Below, in pieces: positions 39,122 through 49,026 of a stretch of 64,000 nt of DNA; positions within the stretch are counted from its first letter, which is position 1; each line of letters begins with the position of its first letter. Source of the DNA: Ectothiorhodospiraceae bacterium BW-2. GTDB lineage: Bacteria > Pseudomonadota > Gammaproteobacteria > Thiohalomonadales > Thiohalomonadaceae. The position numbers and the translations under genes are program-made. Under the pieces are notes generated by a model, which saw only the letters and a list, made by a program, of their open reading frames with translations, searched no databases and was not told the DNA's origin. The DNA is taken from contig CP032507.1 of NCBI GenBank assembly GCA_008375315.1, forward strand, positions 1,663,001-1,727,000, written 5' to 3'.

Positions 39122-42100
39122 TTGCGTCAAGAGATAAGCGATACGAGGTGGAGCCTCTCCAGCCATGAGAGCTCCGTGCCCCGCATTTTTGAGTATATTG
39201 CGCAGAGATTACCCCAGCAGACGGCGGTTTTTCACGATAACCAACCCCTTAGCTACGATGGGCTCAATCGCCAAGCGAACCGTTTAGCTCACTATCTCAT
39301 CGCAACCGGTCTTCCCCCAGGTACCCCTATTGCGGTCAGTCTTGAAAAGTCACATCATGCGGTAGTCGCCTTTATGGCGGTGCTGAAGGCCGGTGCGACC
39401 TATCTGCCCTTAGATCCTGACTACCCGATTGACCGAATTAACTATATTCTTGATGATACATCAGCGCCCATCTTATTGATAAATAAACAAAAAGAGGCAG
39501 CGCTAGCGGCAGCTAAAACCCGTGTAATCGACTATGAGACCCTTGCGCCGGCGCTTCTATCGTATCCAGAGAGCAACCCGAGCCGTCCTGTCGGAGCCAC
39601 AGACTTCTCCTACATCATCTATACCTCCGGCACTACCGGTCAACCTAAGGGTATCCGCCTGACTCAGCAAACTTTGGTAAATCTCATCGCCTTTCAAACG
39701 CGCGATAGAGGCTCTAAACCCGACCTTCGAGTGAGCCAGTTTGCCAGTTTCAGTTTTGATGTCTCCCTCCAAGAGCTCTGCTACACCCTGACTAACGGCT
39801 ATACGCTCTATGTTGTTCCGTTAGCGGTAAGACGCTCTACGATGGAGTATGCCCACTATCTCATCGGCCACCGTATCACCTCGCTGTTTATTACCACCAG
39901 TATGCTGGAGCTACTAGCAGAGGCGATGTTGGCTATACAGCCAGAGGCGCTCGCCTTAAGCGAAATATTTGTCTCTGGTGAGACCCTTAAAATTACCCCC
40001 ACCATTCGCCGCCTCTTTTTACGCTACCCCGATATCACCCTTATCAATCAGTATGGCCCCTCTGAGTCTCATGTCATGCTGAGTTATACCCTGCCAAAGG
40101 GGGCGGAGAGTTGGGAAGATTACCCCCCTTTAGGCTGCGCTATCCCCCATTTTGAGACCTATGTTCTCAACGACGAGCGAAAACCACTCTCGGTCAATGA
40201 GATCGGCGAACTCTACATTAGCGGCATCGGCTTAAGCGCCGGCTATATCAATCGCCCTGAACTGACTGCCGAAAAATTTGGCCCCAACCCCTTCAACAGC
40301 GCACCGGGTTATGAGCGCCTCTATCAGACCGGTGATTTAGTCCAGTGGCGTAGTGACGGCTATCTACAACACATGGGTCGGCGTGACTTTCAGGTCAAAA
40401 TTCGCGGCTTTAGAATTGAGTTACAGGAGATAGAGAGCGTTATTGACGCTTATGACGGCGTTAAGCAGGCGGTGGTGTTGGTTAAAGATCGCAATCACGA
40501 CCTCGATCAGCTCAACCACTCATCAATCACTCTCTATCTTGTCGGCTACTTTGTGGCCGATACGAAGCTCAATAAAGACGATCTATTCGCCTTACTGCAA
40601 AGCAAGCTGCCCGACTATATGGTGCCTAATTTTTTAGTTCAGGTTGATCAAATCCCCCTAACCCATAATCTTAAAGTTGATCGAAAAAAGCTACTTGCGA
40701 TCGATGAGAACGAACCCTCGCAACCGGGCGCAACCTCGACTGCCATCACCGATCCGCAACATCGTACCATTGCCGCGATTTGGAGTCGGCTACTTAATCT
40801 ACCTCTTGAAAAGCTCGATAGCCACAGCAGCTTCTTCCACTTTGGCGGCAACAGTCTGCTAACGATGCGGTTAGCTAATGAACTTGCAGCCACTTTCCAG
40901 ACCCGTATTCCTATTGCGCTCATCTATGAACACAACAGCATTGCTGCTTTAGCAACAGCGATTGACGCTATCTCGGAGGCACCGCCCCCCATTGCCGCTA
41001 TCGATAGGCACGAAAAGGGTGATAGACCGCGCCTCTCTTTTGCCCAAGAGCGGCTATGGTTTATTGAGAAGTATGAAGAGGGTACCGCACTCTATAACAT
41101 TCCGATTATCTACACCCTAAGGGCAGATGTCGGGCTCGCGCCCCTAGAACAGGCGATTAAAAAGATTATCTCACGCCATGAGAGTTTAAGAACACTTATT
41201 CGGCAGGATCGGGCCGGTGAGAGCTATCAACAGGTGGTTACTGGTGATCTACTCACGATCGAAAAGGTGCAGCTCGACTCTCTTACCGACTTAAACCAAG
41301 CACTAAAACACGACGCGCACTATCTCTTTAATCTACAGCGGGAGCTACCCATACGGCTTAAATTTTATGCCGTAACCGAGACTAAAGAGCACTATCTGCT
41401 GCTGCTGTTTCACCACATTGCGACCGACGGCTGGTCGATTGAGCTCTTTATGCAGGAGCTGCTCATCGCCTACCGCCACTATAGCGATCCCTCTTCTCCA
41501 ACCGATGAGCCCAACCTACCCGCTCTGCCGCTGCAGTATAGCGATTTTGCCTTATGGCAACGCCACTACCTAAGCGGGCCACTGTTAGAGAAGCAGCTCG
41601 ACTTTTGGCGTCAACGACTCAACGATTTTGAGACGCTTAACCTCATTACCGACGCCCCCCGTCCCGAACGGGTCGATTACCGTGGCGCAGCGCTCGGTTT
41701 TGAGCTCGACCAGGCTCGTAGTGATGCCTTAAGAGATCGCGCCAAGGCGCTAGAGGTGAGCCTCTACAGCCTACTAATGGCCGCTTTTCTATTAATGCTA
41801 AGGCTTTTTAGCCACCAAAAAGATATCGTCATCGGTCTGCCGATCTCGAACCGCCACTATCACGAAATAGAGAATTTAATCGGCTTCTTCGTTAATAGCC
41901 TGCCGTTACGGCTAGTTATCGACGATAACAGCAGCAGCACTGACTATATTCAAACTGTTCACCGAGAGCTATTAGCCCTGCAACTGCATCAAGATATTCC
42001 GTTTGAGTATCTGATTAAATCGCTCAATATCGCCAAAGATTCGAGTCGCCACCCGCTATTTCAAGTGATGTTTGGCTTGCAAAACTTTGCCGATAACCTA

Positions 42101-45100
42101 TTCGGTCTCTCCTCTGAGCCTAAGAGCGACGACAAAGATCCCCCTCTAGTACCGTACAGAGGCTCCGTTCCACTCTACGATAGCGCCAAGTTTGATTTAA
42201 CTGTTTTTGTTAACGATAGCGGTGCTAACCTTTCGGTAATCTTTAATTACGCCACCGCGCTGTTTACACCGGCGACCATTAACAGCTATATGGACTCTTT
42301 TGAACAGCTGTTAACCCGTTTCGCAGCGCCTGTCTGTTGCACTCTTGCCACCTTAGACTATATTACCCCAGAGCAGCTTCAGCAGATAACGGTCGATTGG
42401 AACCGTGGTGCGCGTGTTACCCCCTTTCGGCAAACGGTTGACCACCTCTTCACCGAACAGGTCAAACAGCAGGGCGATCGCATCGCCCTCTGCTATCAAC
42501 ACCACACGCTCACCTACCAACAGCTCGATAGCTATGCCAATCAGTTAGCTAACTACCTACAACAGCAGCATCACATCGGCGCGAATGATCGGGTGGCGCT
42601 ATTTCTCCACCCTAGTCAAGCGCTTTACATCGCCATTTGGGCGATCTTAAAGGCAGGTGCCGCCTATGTCCCTATCGATTTACGCTATCCTGAAGATCGT
42701 ATCGCCTATATTTTAGCCGATACTGGTGCCACTTTAGTGCTGGTCGATCAGCGCTCGCGCGAGCAGCTCGACTCTATTGATGATGGCATAACCCGACTTA
42801 CCCTTGATGCGCCTGAGGTAGAACAGGCCTATCGCCAAGCCCCCTCTAGCACGCCGACGCCACACCACTCCCCCGATAGCCTAGCCTATATTATCTACAC
42901 CTCCGGCACCACCGGCCAACCTAAAGGGGTGATGGTTCCCCATCGAAGCGTTGTTGCCTTCTGTCAAGCGGATAACTACTGCCAAATTGATCAACACAAC
43001 AGCGTGTTAGGTTACTCTAGCCACGCCTTTGATGGCAGCGTGTTCGATATTTTTGTCACCCTCACCCGGGGTGCAAAACTGGTTGCCATTCATAGCGATA
43101 CCCTGCTCGACGCCGCCGCGCTAACCGAGGTGATCTCGCAACACCACATCGATACCCTATTTATCACCTCGGCACTCTTTGTCAACTATGCTGAACTCAA
43201 ACAGCGCAACCCACTGCTGGCCATTAAAAATATCCTCTTTGGGGGGGAGAAGGTCAGTCCCGACAAAATTAGCGACTTTCTTAACTATAGTCGCCACACC
43301 AACCTCATTCATGTCTATGGCCCAACCGAAACGATTGTCTTTGCCACCTTTGCCCCGTTAACTCTCGATAATGTCGCGGCGCTACCTATCGGTAAACCGC
43401 TCGCTGATAAAAAACTCTATCTCCTCAACGAACAGTTGCAGCCTCTACCCGCAGGTGCCGTTGGTGAACTCTATATCTCTGGGCTCAGTCTAGCGCAGGG
43501 CTACCTGAATCAGGCCAGTTTTACCCAAGATAAATTTATTCCTAATCCGTTTCAAACGGCTGAAGAGGCCGCGCAGGGGCTATATGCCACCCTCTATAAA
43601 ACTGGCGATCTAGTCCGCTATCTGCCCAATGGTGATATTCAATATATTGCCCGCAACGACTCCCAAGTCAAAATTCGAGGCTATCGCATCGAATTAGAGG
43701 AGATTGAGCAGGTATTAAACAGCTATCCCGGCGTAGAGCAGGTGGTGGTGCTCGCTAAAGGCAGCTCTGGTGCCAAACAGCTAGTTGCCTACCTGCAACT
43801 CAACCAGACTCGGCCAACCGAACCGCCCCTTGATGGAGCAGAGCTGCTCGCCTTTGCCCAACAGCGACTGGCCGAATATATGGTGCCACGCCAGTTTGCC
43901 GTGGTCGATAAGATTCCGGTGAACACCAATGGTAAAATCGATAAAAAACGGCTCTTGGATCTAGCGACCGAACCGCTCACCCGCCCCAAAACCTTCATCG
44001 CACCAAAGAGCCACTACGAGACGCTCCTCTCTAGCCTCTGGCAACGCATCCTATCGCAGCCACAGATTAGCATCAGCGATAATTTTTTTGATCTCGGTGG
44101 TAACTCCATCCTACTCGCGCAGATGCACGCTGCGCTACCCGATGAGATAAGAGCAAAAATAAAGATTATCGATCTATTCAAATATCCGACTATTGCCGCC
44201 ATTAGCCAATTTCTAACCGAGCCGAAGCCAACCCCCCCCCCTCCTAGCGCCACGACACAAACGCATCAACGGGATGATATTGCCATTATCGGCATGGCGG
44301 GGCGCTTTCCTGGCGCTGACTCGATTGAAGAGCTATGGCAAAATTTAATCGCCGGCAGAGAGTCGATCACCTTCTATACCAAAGAGGAGCTACTCGCGGC
44401 GGGCGTTGACGCAACACTCATCAACCACCCTAACTATGTCGCAGCCCAAGGGGTATTGAGCGATATTCAACACTTTGATGCCGATTTTTTCGGCTATTCA
44501 CCGCGTGAAGCGACTCTTATCGATCCACAACAGCGGCTCTTTCTAGCCTGCGCCTACCACGCCCTCGAAGCGGCCGGTTACGACAATCCCGATCAACAGC
44601 GTGGCCCTATCGCCCTCTATGCGGCTGTGGGGCGCAATCGCTATCTAGCCGACCATTTGAGTGAGCCGGGGGCTGACGATCCAGTCGGTCAATACCAGCT
44701 ACTATTAGGCAACGGTGCCGACTTTCTAGCGACTCGTGTCGCCTACAAACTCAACTTAACTGGCCCGGCGATCACCGTCCAAACCGCCTGCTCTAGCTCC
44801 TTGGTGGCGGTACATCAGGCCTGCCTTGCGCTCAAAGCGGGCGATTGTGATCTTGCCATGGCAGGAGGGGTCTCGCTACAGGCGGTCGATAAACAGGGCT
44901 ATCTCTATGAAGCCGATATGATTGGCAGCTCAGATGGCCACTGTCGCGCCTTTGACGCGGCGGCGGACGGCACCCTTGGTGGTCAAGGGGTAGCGGTTGT
45001 GGTATTAAAGCGGCTCTCTCAGGCGTTAGCCGATAGCGATCCTATCTTAGCCGTCATTAAAGGGCACGCCATCAATAATGACGGCAGTACCAAAATCGGC

Positions 45101-48025
45101 TTTACCGCACCTAGCATTCAGGGACAGGCCGAGGTTATTCGCAGCGCCATCGCCCGAGCCGGCATTGCCCCCGAAACCCTCTCCTATATCGAAGCGCACG
45201 GTACCGGCACCAAATTGGGCGATCCTATCGAAATCGAGGCACTAAAAACCGCCTTTGCCGCCGATCCAAGCCAAGGGCAGTTCTGCGCCATCGGCTCTCT
45301 GAAACCCAATATCGGCCATCTCGATGCCGCATCGGGGGTGGCAGGCTTGATTAAAGCGACCCTCTCGCTACACCACAAGGCGCTAGCCCCCACGATCCAC
45401 TACCAGCAGAGTAATGAGAAGATCGACTTCTCCACCACCCCCTTCTATGTCTCAACCGACTATCGCCCATGGCCCGAGGGGGCTACCCCCAGAAGAGCCG
45501 GAGTCAGCGCCTTTGGCCTAGGGGGAACCAATGCCCATGTCGTACTAGAAGAGAGCCCGTCCCCCCTCAATCCACCGCCGCCACCGCCGCTAGAACGAGA
45601 CTATCCAATCTGGTTCTCGGCCCACACTCCCAGCGCACTCGCGGCGCGACAGCGGCAGCTGCTGGCTTATTTAACCGAGCATCCCGACACTGTCATACGC
45701 GATTTTAGCTACACCCTACAGCTAAAACGGCGCCACTTTAAGTTTGCCAGCTATGTTGTCGCCCAAACAGTGGATAGCGCCATCACAGCGCTTAAAGCGA
45801 CCGACTCACGCCCGCCAATTGAGTGCCGCACGAGCCCCCCTCGCGCCATTGTCTTTATGTTCCCAGGACAGGGATCGCAATATGTCGCCATGGGGGCGGC
45901 GCTCTATCGGCAACAGCCCTATTTTCGTCAACAAGTTGATCACTGTTTTGAATTAATACCGGCTCACACTACCGATTTTACCTTAGAGGATATCTTTACT
46001 AACGCCGAAAGGCTCCACCAAACCGCCTATACCCAGCCGGCGCTCTTTATCATTTCGTATGCCCTTGCCCGATATCTTATCCATATTGGCGTTAAACCTA
46101 ATGCGATGATTGGGCACAGTATTGGCGAATATGTCGCCGCCACCCTTAGCGGCCTCTTTACCCTAAAAGATGCCCTCTATTTAGTCACCCAACGCGCAAG
46201 GCTACTACAGCGCCTGCCCCAGGGAGCGATGTTGTCGATCCTGCTCCCTAGTGACGATCTCCCCCGTGATGCGCTAGCGTTGGCTCAACGACTCGATCTC
46301 GACATCGCAGCCATCAATGACCGCCAAAGTCTGGTGCTCTCAGGCTCCCTAGCTCAAATCGACAGCGCCATCGGCTACCTCAACGAAAACGATATTAGCT
46401 ATAAACGACTACCGGTCACCCGTGCGTTTCACTCGCGAATGGTAGAGGCGATCCTGCCTGACTTTGAACAGGTTTTAAGCCAAATCGATCTAGCGACAGC
46501 GACCCTTCCCTTTATCTCCAACCTAAGCGGCACACTCCATACGCCACAGACACTTAGCTCACGCCACTACTGGATCGATCATCTGCGCCACACGGTTAAG
46601 TTTGCCGACGGTCTCACCCACCTATTAACGATGCTAGGGGAGAGCGAGAGCCTCTTTTTAGAGGTCGGCGCAGGAGAGGTACTCACCCGTTCGGGGAGGC
46701 GAACACACCCCAACGCCACCCTGCTAGCAACCCTCGGCAGCGATAACAACCGGCTACACCCCCTACTAGAGACGCTACTACAGCTACAGGCTGGGGGGGT
46801 TAAACTTAACTGGGAGGCCTACTATCCCGACGGTGCCGCTTATCTACCCCTACCTAGCTACCCCTTTGAGAGCAAACCGTTTTGGATTACCAAACAGGTG
46901 TCAGCGTCCACGATACCCGATTCGGAACCGAGCGCCCCGACCGCACCACCAGCGCCGGAGGCCTCTGCTAGCTCCCCCCTCAAAGAGCAGCTTCGATCGA
47001 TTTGGCGCGACTATCTTGGCCATGCCACGATTGGCGATGATGATAACTTTTTCGATCTAGGGGGCGATTCACTACTAGCGATACGAATTGTTAGCCGTAT
47101 TAAGAGCAGACTAGCGTGTGAGCTGGCGCTAGCCGATCTCTTCGATAAACCGACGCTTCGTGCCCTAGCGCAACACATTGAACCGCAGTGGGCTAGCCAG
47201 AGAGCGATAAGCAACGACTCATCCCCCCTAGTGCAGCTACAGCAGGCAGCAGATAGCGATAAAACGCTCTTTTTAATTCACGCCGCAGATGGCTACCTGT
47301 TGAGTTATCGCCCCTTGATTGAGGCGCTTGGTGCTAGCTATACCCTCTATGGCCTACAGAACCCCTATCTGGAGCAGACCAACCCTAAACTCGCCCCCCT
47401 TAACTGTATCGAAACGATTGCCACCGCCTACCGTGAGGCGATAGAGAGGGTCGCCCCTGACGGAAAGTATCATCTCATCGGTTTCTCTTTAGGTGGCCTT
47501 ATCGCCTATGAGATAGCGCAGCAGTTGACTCGAAGCGGAAAAAGTGTCGCGCTCTTGACTCTAATTGATGTTATCAGACCCGACCACCCCTTTGCCAATA
47601 CCCAGAGCTGTGATGCGATCTTATTAGATATTGTGCAGCTCTTGAGCCGCAAGGCGATCTCCTTTGAGCAATTTGCCCCCCTATCCGCTAATGAGCGGGC
47701 CGCCCTTATCGTCGAAACGATTGGGCTTGAGGGGTTAAATCATGACCGAAAAGTAGCGATTTATAACCAAATGAGACACTACAGCGAGGCGATTGCCGCC
47801 TATCAAACCGCGCCCTATCGCGGAAAAGTGCTCTTTTTTAATGCCCAGCAGCGCTTTGCAGGTTACGAACAGTTCGCCCTTGATGAGACTTGGCGCGACA
47901 GCATCGAACCTGAACTCGCTGTGTACGATATACCCGGCGATCATCTTTCCATGCTCACCCCTCCTCATGTTGCCGATATCGTGCACCACTTTGAATACCA
48001 CTATCGCCTTGCTAATCCCAAGTAA
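39122..48025 (+). CDS. Hybrid NRPS-PKS megasynthase (A-T-C-A-T-KS-AT-T-TE)
   Basis: A protein of about 2967 aa that is a complete assembly line. In order: A1 (about 20-520; YTSGTTGQPKG near 165), T1 (GGNS near 575), C (about 635-1080; HHIATDGWS near 765), A2 (about 1105-1610), T2 (GGNS near 1660), KS (about 1720-2145; catalytic TACSSS Cys near 1890, EAHGTGT and KPNIGH histidines near 2026 and 2066), malonyl-type AT (GHSIGEY near 2335, RAFHS near 2435), T3 (GGDS near 2652) and TE (GFSLGG near 2790). There is no KR, DH, ER, MT or E domain. The A1 pocket code, aligned by eye to GrsA, is DVQFFSQVMK (proline-like DVQ); A2 gives DGFFLGVVFK (isoleucine-like). TTG 39122 is 8 nt after AGGAG; GTG 39116 is too close to it. 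Confidence 0.93.
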   Translation: MRQEISDTRWSLSSHESSVPRIFEYIAQRLPQQTAVFHDNQPLSYDGLNRQANRLAHYLIATGLPPGTPIAVSLEKSHHAVVAFMAVLKAGATYLPLDPDYPIDRINYILDDTSAPILLINKQKEAALAAAKTRVIDYETLAPALLSYPESNPSRPVGATDFSYIIYTSGTTGQPKGIRLTQQTLVNLIAFQTRDRGSKPDLRVSQFASFSFDVSLQELCYTLTNGYTLYVVPLAVRRSTMEYAHYLIGHRITSLFITTSMLELLAEAMLAIQPEALALSEIFVSGETLKITPTIRRLFLRYPDITLINQYGPSESHVMLSYTLPKGAESWEDYPPLGCAIPHFETYVLNDERKPLSVNEIGELYISGIGLSAGYINRPELTAEKFGPNPFNSAPGYERLYQTGDLVQWRSDGYLQHMGRRDFQVKIRGFRIELQEIESVIDAYDGVKQAVVLVKDRNHDLDQLNHSSITLYLVGYFVADTKLNKDDLFALLQSKLPDYMVPNFLVQVDQIPLTHNLKVDRKKLLAIDENEPSQPGATSTAITDPQHRTIAAIWSRLLNLPLEKLDSHSSFFHFGGNSLLTMRLANELAATFQTRIPIALIYEHNSIAALATAIDAISEAPPPIAAIDRHEKGDRPRLSFAQERLWFIEKYEEGTALYNIPIIYTLRADVGLAPLEQAIKKIISRHESLRTLIRQDRAGESYQQVVTGDLLTIEKVQLDSLTDLNQALKHDAHYLFNLQRELPIRLKFYAVTETKEHYLLLLFHHIATDGWSIELFMQELLIAYRHYSDPSSPTDEPNLPALPLQYSDFALWQRHYLSGPLLEKQLDFWRQRLNDFETLNLITDAPRPERVDYRGAALGFELDQARSDALRDRAKALEVSLYSLLMAAFLLMLRLFSHQKDIVIGLPISNRHYHEIENLIGFFVNSLPLRLVIDDNSSSTDYIQTVHRELLALQLHQDIPFEYLIKSLNIAKDSSRHPLFQVMFGLQNFADNLFGLSSEPKSDDKDPPLVPYRGSVPLYDSAKFDLTVFVNDSGANLSVIFNYATALFTPATINSYMDSFEQLLTRFAAPVCCTLATLDYITPEQLQQITVDWNRGARVTPFRQTVDHLFTEQVKQQGDRIALCYQHHTLTYQQLDSYANQLANYLQQQHHIGANDRVALFLHPSQALYIAIWAILKAGAAYVPIDLRYPEDRIAYILADTGATLVLVDQRSREQLDSIDDGITRLTLDAPEVEQAYRQAPSSTPTPHHSPDSLAYIIYTSGTTGQPKGVMVPHRSVVAFCQADNYCQIDQHNSVLGYSSHAFDGSVFDIFVTLTRGAKLVAIHSDTLLDAAALTEVISQHHIDTLFITSALFVNYAELKQRNPLLAIKNILFGGEKVSPDKISDFLNYSRHTNLIHVYGPTETIVFATFAPLTLDNVAALPIGKPLADKKLYLLNEQLQPLPAGAVGELYISGLSLAQGYLNQASFTQDKFIPNPFQTAEEAAQGLYATLYKTGDLVRYLPNGDIQYIARNDSQVKIRGYRIELEEIEQVLNSYPGVEQVVVLAKGSSGAKQLVAYLQLNQTRPTEPPLDGAELLAFAQQRLAEYMVPRQFAVVDKIPVNTNGKIDKKRLLDLATEPLTRPKTFIAPKSHYETLLSSLWQRILSQPQISISDNFFDLGGNSILLAQMHAALPDEIRAKIKIIDLFKYPTIAAISQFLTEPKPTPPPPSATTQTHQRDDIAIIGMAGRFPGADSIEELWQNLIAGRESITFYTKEELLAAGVDATLINHPNYVAAQGVLSDIQHFDADFFGYSPREATLIDPQQRLFLACAYHALEAAGYDNPDQQRGPIALYAAVGRNRYLADHLSEPGADDPVGQYQLLLGNGADFLATRVAYKLNLTGPAITVQTACSSSLVAVHQACLALKAGDCDLAMAGGVSLQAVDKQGYLYEADMIGSSDGHCRAFDAAADGTLGGQGVAVVVLKRLSQALADSDPILAVIKGHAINNDGSTKIGFTAPSIQGQAEVIRSAIARAGIAPETLSYIEAHGTGTKLGDPIEIEALKTAFAADPSQGQFCAIGSLKPNIGHLDAASGVAGLIKATLSLHHKALAPTIHYQQSNEKIDFSTTPFYVSTDYRPWPEGATPRRAGVSAFGLGGTNAHVVLEESPSPLNPPPPPPLERDYPIWFSAHTPSALAARQRQLLAYLTEHPDTVIRDFSYTLQLKRRHFKFASYVVAQTVDSAITALKATDSRPPIECRTSPPRAIVFMFPGQGSQYVAMGAALYRQQPYFRQQVDHCFELIPAHTTDFTLEDIFTNAERLHQTAYTQPALFIISYALARYLIHIGVKPNAMIGHSIGEYVAATLSGLFTLKDALYLVTQRARLLQRLPQGAMLSILLPSDDLPRDALALAQRLDLDIAAINDRQSLVLSGSLAQIDSAIGYLNENDISYKRLPVTRAFHSRMVEAILPDFEQVLSQIDLATATLPFISNLSGTLHTPQTLSSRHYWIDHLRHTVKFADGLTHLLTMLGESESLFLEVGAGEVLTRSGRRTHPNATLLATLGSDNNRLHPLLETLLQLQAGGVKLNWEAYYPDGAAYLPLPSYPFESKPFWITKQVSASTIPDSEPSAPTAPPAPEASASSPLKEQLRSIWRDYLGHATIGDDDNFFDLGGDSLLAIRIVSRIKSRLACELALADLFDKPTLRALAQHIEPQWASQRAISNDSSPLVQLQQAADSDKTLFLIHAADGYLLSYRPLIEALGASYTLYGLQNPYLEQTNPKLAPLNCIETIATAYREAIERVAPDGKYHLIGFSLGGLIAYEIAQQLTRSGKSVALLTLIDVIRPDHPFANTQSCDAILLDIVQLLSRKAISFEQFAPLSANERAALIVETIGLEGLNHDRKVAIYNQMRHYSEAIAAYQTAPYRGKVLFFNAQQRFAGYEQFALDETWRDSIEPELAVYDIPGDHLSMLTPPHVADIVHHFEYHYRLANPK

Positions 48026-48068
48026 CCGATAGTTTTAACCCTCTATTTACCTTTTGGAGAGCTGTTCT

Positions 48069-48512
48069 ATGCCAAGCTTTATTGATAGCGATATTGAATT
48101 TATTACCAACCTCTATAAATCATTTCATGACATAGTAGGCGGTAAAAACATTCCTGATTTCTACCAGGTGATTCATCCTGACGCAGAGATTAAGTTCAAT
48201 AATGAAACTTATGACTGTGATGAGTGTGTTAGCCTAATGAATGATTTCTGTGCAGCCACCCAATCAATGGAGGTGACAGTTGTCAAGCCAATTGAGTGCA
48301 TCAATGAAGCAGAGCGCACTTATGTGGCTCTCTCTAGTTGGGCCATTGAGTCGCTATCGGGAAGTGGCAAAGTCGATTGCCCGATGTTGGCGATTATCTC
48401 TATTAAAGATAACAAGATCATTCAAGCTAGAGAAGTCATTAATATGGGTGGCGGCTTAAATCGCTTCTTAATAGATGATATTACCGTTAAAAAAGAGGCG
48501 TTAGCGCGTTAA
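48069..48512 (+). CDS. NTF2/SnoaL-like protein 1 of the NRPS-PKS array
   Basis: A 147-aa protein with the look of an NTF2-like/SnoaL fold: an N-terminal helix (DIEFITNLYKSFHDIVGG), HPDAEIKFNNETYD, then strand-rich TYVALSSWAIESL and IKDNKIIQAREVINMGGG. Such folds serve as cyclases, isomerases or ligand binders. The ATG at 48069 has GGAGAG 8 nt upstream; a TTG at 48054 is less likely. It lies 43 bases after the megasynthase. The next gene is a paralogue (shared GGKNIPDF/GGNIPDF and FNN motifs). A role in processing the product is inferred from position only. Confidence 0.72.
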   Translation: MPSFIDSDIEFITNLYKSFHDIVGGKNIPDFYQVIHPDAEIKFNNETYDCDECVSLMNDFCAATQSMEVTVVKPIECINEAERTYVALSSWAIESLSGSGKVDCPMLAIISIKDNKIIQAREVINMGGGLNRFLIDDITVKKEALAR

Positions 48513-48578
48513 TATCCGCCTAAGCCAATTGTTTATATCTTACACTATTTCAAAGCGACAACGACCGGAGATAACCCG

Positions 48579-48989
48579 ATGATGAGCGAACTTGAATTTA
48601 TTAAATCCCTCTATCTACCCTACAATCAAGTCAAAGCAGGAGGGAATATTCCCGACTTCTCTGACACCATTGATGAAGCGGCTGAAATCACCTTTAATAA
48701 CTGGACGCATAACCGCCAGCAGACTTTAGATTTTATCGACGCTTTTTGTAAAAAGATGCAGTCGATTCAAGTGGAAATCGCCGAAGTTAGCTGTCTTAAT
48801 GAGGCGACCAGTACCTACGTTATCCTATCGAACTGGGATCTAGAGCTGATACAGAGCCCTGGCAACCACTCGATCTGTCCAATGATGGAGTTAATTACCC
48901 TCAAAGGGGGACGCATTATTAAAACAGCCGGCGTCATGCATGCTGTTGGGGAAGTGAGTCAACTCCTCGCCTCAGGGGATATCGACTAA
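48579..48989 (+). CDS. NTF2/SnoaL-like protein 2 of the NRPS-PKS array
   Basis: A 136-aa paralogue of the preceding gene, sharing the plan ELEFIKSLY...GGNIPDF...AEITFNNWTH...FIDAFCKKMQSIQVE...ATSTYVILSNWDLELI...CPMMELITLKGGRIIKTAGVM. The two differ widely outside these motifs, so the duplication is old or their tasks differ. Two adjacent ATGs (48579, 48582) could start it, with CCGGAG upstream. A heterodimer or two sequential isomerase/cyclase steps are possible; nothing in the sequence decides. Confidence 0.7.
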   Translation: MMSELEFIKSLYLPYNQVKAGGNIPDFSDTIDEAAEITFNNWTHNRQQTLDFIDAFCKKMQSIQVEIAEVSCLNEATSTYVILSNWDLELIQSPGNHSICPMMELITLKGGRIIKTAGVMHAVGEVSQLLASGDID

Positions 48990-49026
48990 TATCCCTCTGT
49001 CACAGCTAAAACGGGTAGAAGCTATC

